In this document: in pieces, positions 6,715 through 7,707 of the stretch | Position numbering within the stretch: position 1 is the stretch's first letter | Layout: the number at the start of each line of letters is the position of its first letter | Source: an uncultured Lachnospiraceae bacterium | Lineage (GTDB): Bacteria; Bacillota; Clostridia; Lachnospirales; Lachnospiraceae | Length of the DNA stretch: 7,707 nt | Reading direction: 5' to 3' | Assembly: GCA_945787485.1 (NCBI GenBank) | Contig: CALZHV010000098.1 | Span: 1-7,707 of the forward strand | Position numbers and translations under genes: made by a program | The notes under the pieces: generated by a model | Told to the model about the DNA's origin: nothing | Databases searched by the model: none | Seen by the model: the letters and a program-made list of their open reading frames with translations, nothing else

Positions 6715-7582
6715 ATAATCCATTTGCTACATCAACAAGATATTGTCCATAGGCAGTTTTCATTAGTGGCTCTGCCAATTCAAGCAATTGCTCTCTTGTT
6801 ATAAATCCCTTGCGAAATGCTATCTCTTCTATACACGAAATGTACATTCCCTGTCTCTTCTGGAATGCCGCCACAAAATCCGCAGCATCAAGAAGCATGT
6901 CATGATTTCCTGTATCAAGCCATGCAAATCCTCTTCCCAGTGTTTCAACCATAAGTGTTCCTCTTTTGAGGTACTCGTTGTTAATGCTTGTTATTTCTAT
7001 TTCGCCTCTTGCTGATGGCTTTACATTTTTTGCAATTTCTACTACATCATTATCATAGAAATACAAGCCCGGTACAGCATAATTTGATTTTGTATTTTCC
7101 GGTTTTTCCTCTATCGAAAGAGCTTTTCCGTTTTCATCGAATTCAACTACACCATATTCTCTTGGATCCTTAACGTAGTATCCGAAAATAGTTGCTCCTT
7201 TTTCTCTTGAAGCAGCATTCCTCAATACTCTCGAAAAGCTTTGTCCATAGAAAATATTATCTCCTAATACAAGTGCCACACTGTCATTGCCTATAAATTC
7301 TTCTCCGATTATAAATGCGTCTGCAAGTCCTCTTGGAACCTCTTGAACAGCATATTCAAATTTCATACCAAGTTGTTCTCCTGTTCCAAACAGTTCCTTA
7401 AATACAGGTAAATCTCTTGGAGTTGAAATAATCAATACTTCACGAATACCTGCTAACATAAGGGTTGACAATGGATAATATATCATTGGTTTATCATACA
7501 CAGGCATTATCTGCTTTGATACTGCTTTTGTAAGTGGATAGAGTCTTGTTCCCGAACCACCTGCTAAGATTATTCCTTTCAT
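6713..7582 (-). CDS. rfbA: Glucose-1-phosphate thymidylyltransferase (RfbA/RmlA)
   Basis: A 289-aa protein, the usual length for RmlA. It joins dTTP and glucose-1-phosphate to give dTDP-glucose and pyrophosphate in the cytoplasm, the first step towards dTDP-L-rhamnose and other dTDP-deoxysugars; in RmlA the end product usually inhibits the enzyme. Visible motifs: the nucleotide loop GGSGTRLYPLT (8-18), KQIMPVYDKPMIYYPLS (23-39), VQEVPRGLADAF (79-90), LGDNIFYG with the metal Asp108 (106-113), EEKP (158-161), GEIEITS (193-199) and WLDTG with Asp223 (221-225). The ATG at 7582 has AAAGGAG upstream, with AGGAG (7589-7593) 6 nt away. No other rml gene (B, C or D) is in the window; they could lie to the right or elsewhere. 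The gene is followed by its own terminator, so it is the last or only gene of its transcript. Confidence 0.96.
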   Translation of the reverse strand: MKGIILAGGSGTRLYPLTKAVSKQIMPVYDKPMIYYPLSTLMLAGIREVLIISTPRDLPVFKELFGTGEQLGMKFEYAVQEVPRGLADAFIIGEEFIGNDSVALVLGDNIFYGQSFSRVLRNAASREKGATIFGYYVKDPREYGVVEFDENGKALSIEEKPENTKSNYAVPGLYFYDNDVVEIAKNVKPSARGEIEITSINNEYLKRGTLMVETLGRGFAWLDTGNHDMLLDAADFVAAFQKRQGMYISCIEEIAFRKGFITREQLLELAEPLMKTAYGQYLVDVANGL

Positions 7583-7707
7583 AAAAAGCTCCTTTCTTCG
7601 CCGTGCGCTTCATTTTGCGTACCTCGCCTTCGCTTCGCTCGTCTCGGTCGCATTATGCGCCCTATGCCGAAGCATTATGTCTTGGTTCGTTGCATGTAAA
7701 CATGCAC
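7583..7707 (-). other. Unusually G+C-rich rfbA leader with small dyads, cut by the right edge
   Basis: No gene is supported here. In 7621-7680, 34 of 60 bases are G or C, in sharp contrast with the AT-rich remainder. The minus strand reads as a purine-rich GAGCGAAGCGAAGG-type stretch followed by the rfbA ribosome site. Small inverted repeats are packed together: CGCA-TTA-TGCG (7649-7659), ATGC-CGAA-GCAT (7664-7675, a cUUCGg hairpin in minus-strand RNA) and TGCATGT-AA-ACATGCA (7691-7706). It may be a repeated extragenic element or a structured leader. An in-frame TGA upstream of the ATG rules out a longer RfbA N-terminus. Confidence 0.55.
7674..7700 (-). promoter_or_regulatory. Weak candidate promoter for rfbA
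   Basis: On the minus strand TTTACA (7700-7695) and CATAAT (7679-7674) each match the consensus at five of six positions, but the spacer is only 15 bases. The -35 lies inside the palindrome 7691-7706, which could then act as an operator. If real, transcription would start near 7667. The true promoter may instead lie beyond the right edge. Confidence 0.25.

Noticed and set aside
6788..7173. Two plus-strand frames opposite rfbA
   Set aside because: rfbA is certain on the minus strand; these are Leu/Phe/His-rich shadows.
7590..7707. Small gene or rfbA N-terminal extension in the G+C-rich leader
   Set aside because: The frame in line with rfbA has a TGA shortly upstream; other frames give only short Arg/Glu- or Leu/Ala-rich peptides without ribosome sites, as expected from simple GAGCGAAGCG-like sequence.
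1..7707. tRNA, rRNA, insertion sequences, phage attachment sites
   Set aside because: No cloverleaf-like, rRNA-like, transposase or terminal inverted repeat plus target duplication pattern was found by reading both strands.

Overview
The window looks like chromosome from a low-G+C Firmicute, most likely a gut clostridium of the Lachnospiraceae type (Roseburia/Butyrivibrio/Eubacterium-like). The reasons are the AT-rich base use, AGGAG-type ribosome binding sites, compact intrinsic terminators, and a secreted transglutaminase-like plus BspA-type leucine-rich-repeat protein of a style common in that family. The genus assignment is inference; nothing here fixes a species.

Layout, left to right. 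(1) Positions 1-457, minus strand: the N-terminal 152 codons of a LytR-CpsA-Psr (LCP) family protein, cut by the left edge. (2) Positions 458-766: an AT-rich intergenic region between divergent genes, holding candidate promoters and two inverted repeats. (3) Positions 767-2729, plus strand: a two-gene unit with a 14-nt overlap, a family 2 glycosyltransferase of the dolichyl/polyprenyl-phosphate sugar synthase type followed by a UDPGP-family uridylyltransferase that resembles eukaryotic UDP-N-acetylhexosamine pyrophosphorylase (UAP1). (4) Positions 2712-2741: a 13-bp hairpin shared by two convergent genes; its left arm is the last codons of the uridylyltransferase. (5) Positions 2756-6577, minus strand: a 1273-aa secreted protein with a signal peptide, Thr/Glu-rich linker, transglutaminase-like domain with intact Cys-His-Asp triad, two BspA-like LRR blocks, Cys/Gly-His modules and C-terminal Ig/fibronectin-like domains. 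It has its own strong promoter. (6) Positions 6683-6714: a clean intrinsic terminator. (7) Positions 6713-7582, minus strand: complete rfbA/rmlA, glucose-1-phosphate thymidylyltransferase. (8) Positions 7583-7707: a rfbA leader much richer in G+C than the rest, with several small dyads, cut by the right edge.

Common theme: cell-surface glycan. The uridylyltransferase and RfbA make UDP- and dTDP-sugars, the GT2 enzyme probably charges a lipid phosphate carrier with a sugar, and LCP proteins attach lipid-linked polymers to peptidoglycan. The large secreted protein would act outside the cell. No mobile element, CRISPR array, tRNA or rRNA was seen. I found no clearly new system; the points most worth a second look are the large surface protein, the UAP1-like enzyme coupled to a GT2, the odd rfbA leader, and the dyad around the -10 region of the GT2 gene.
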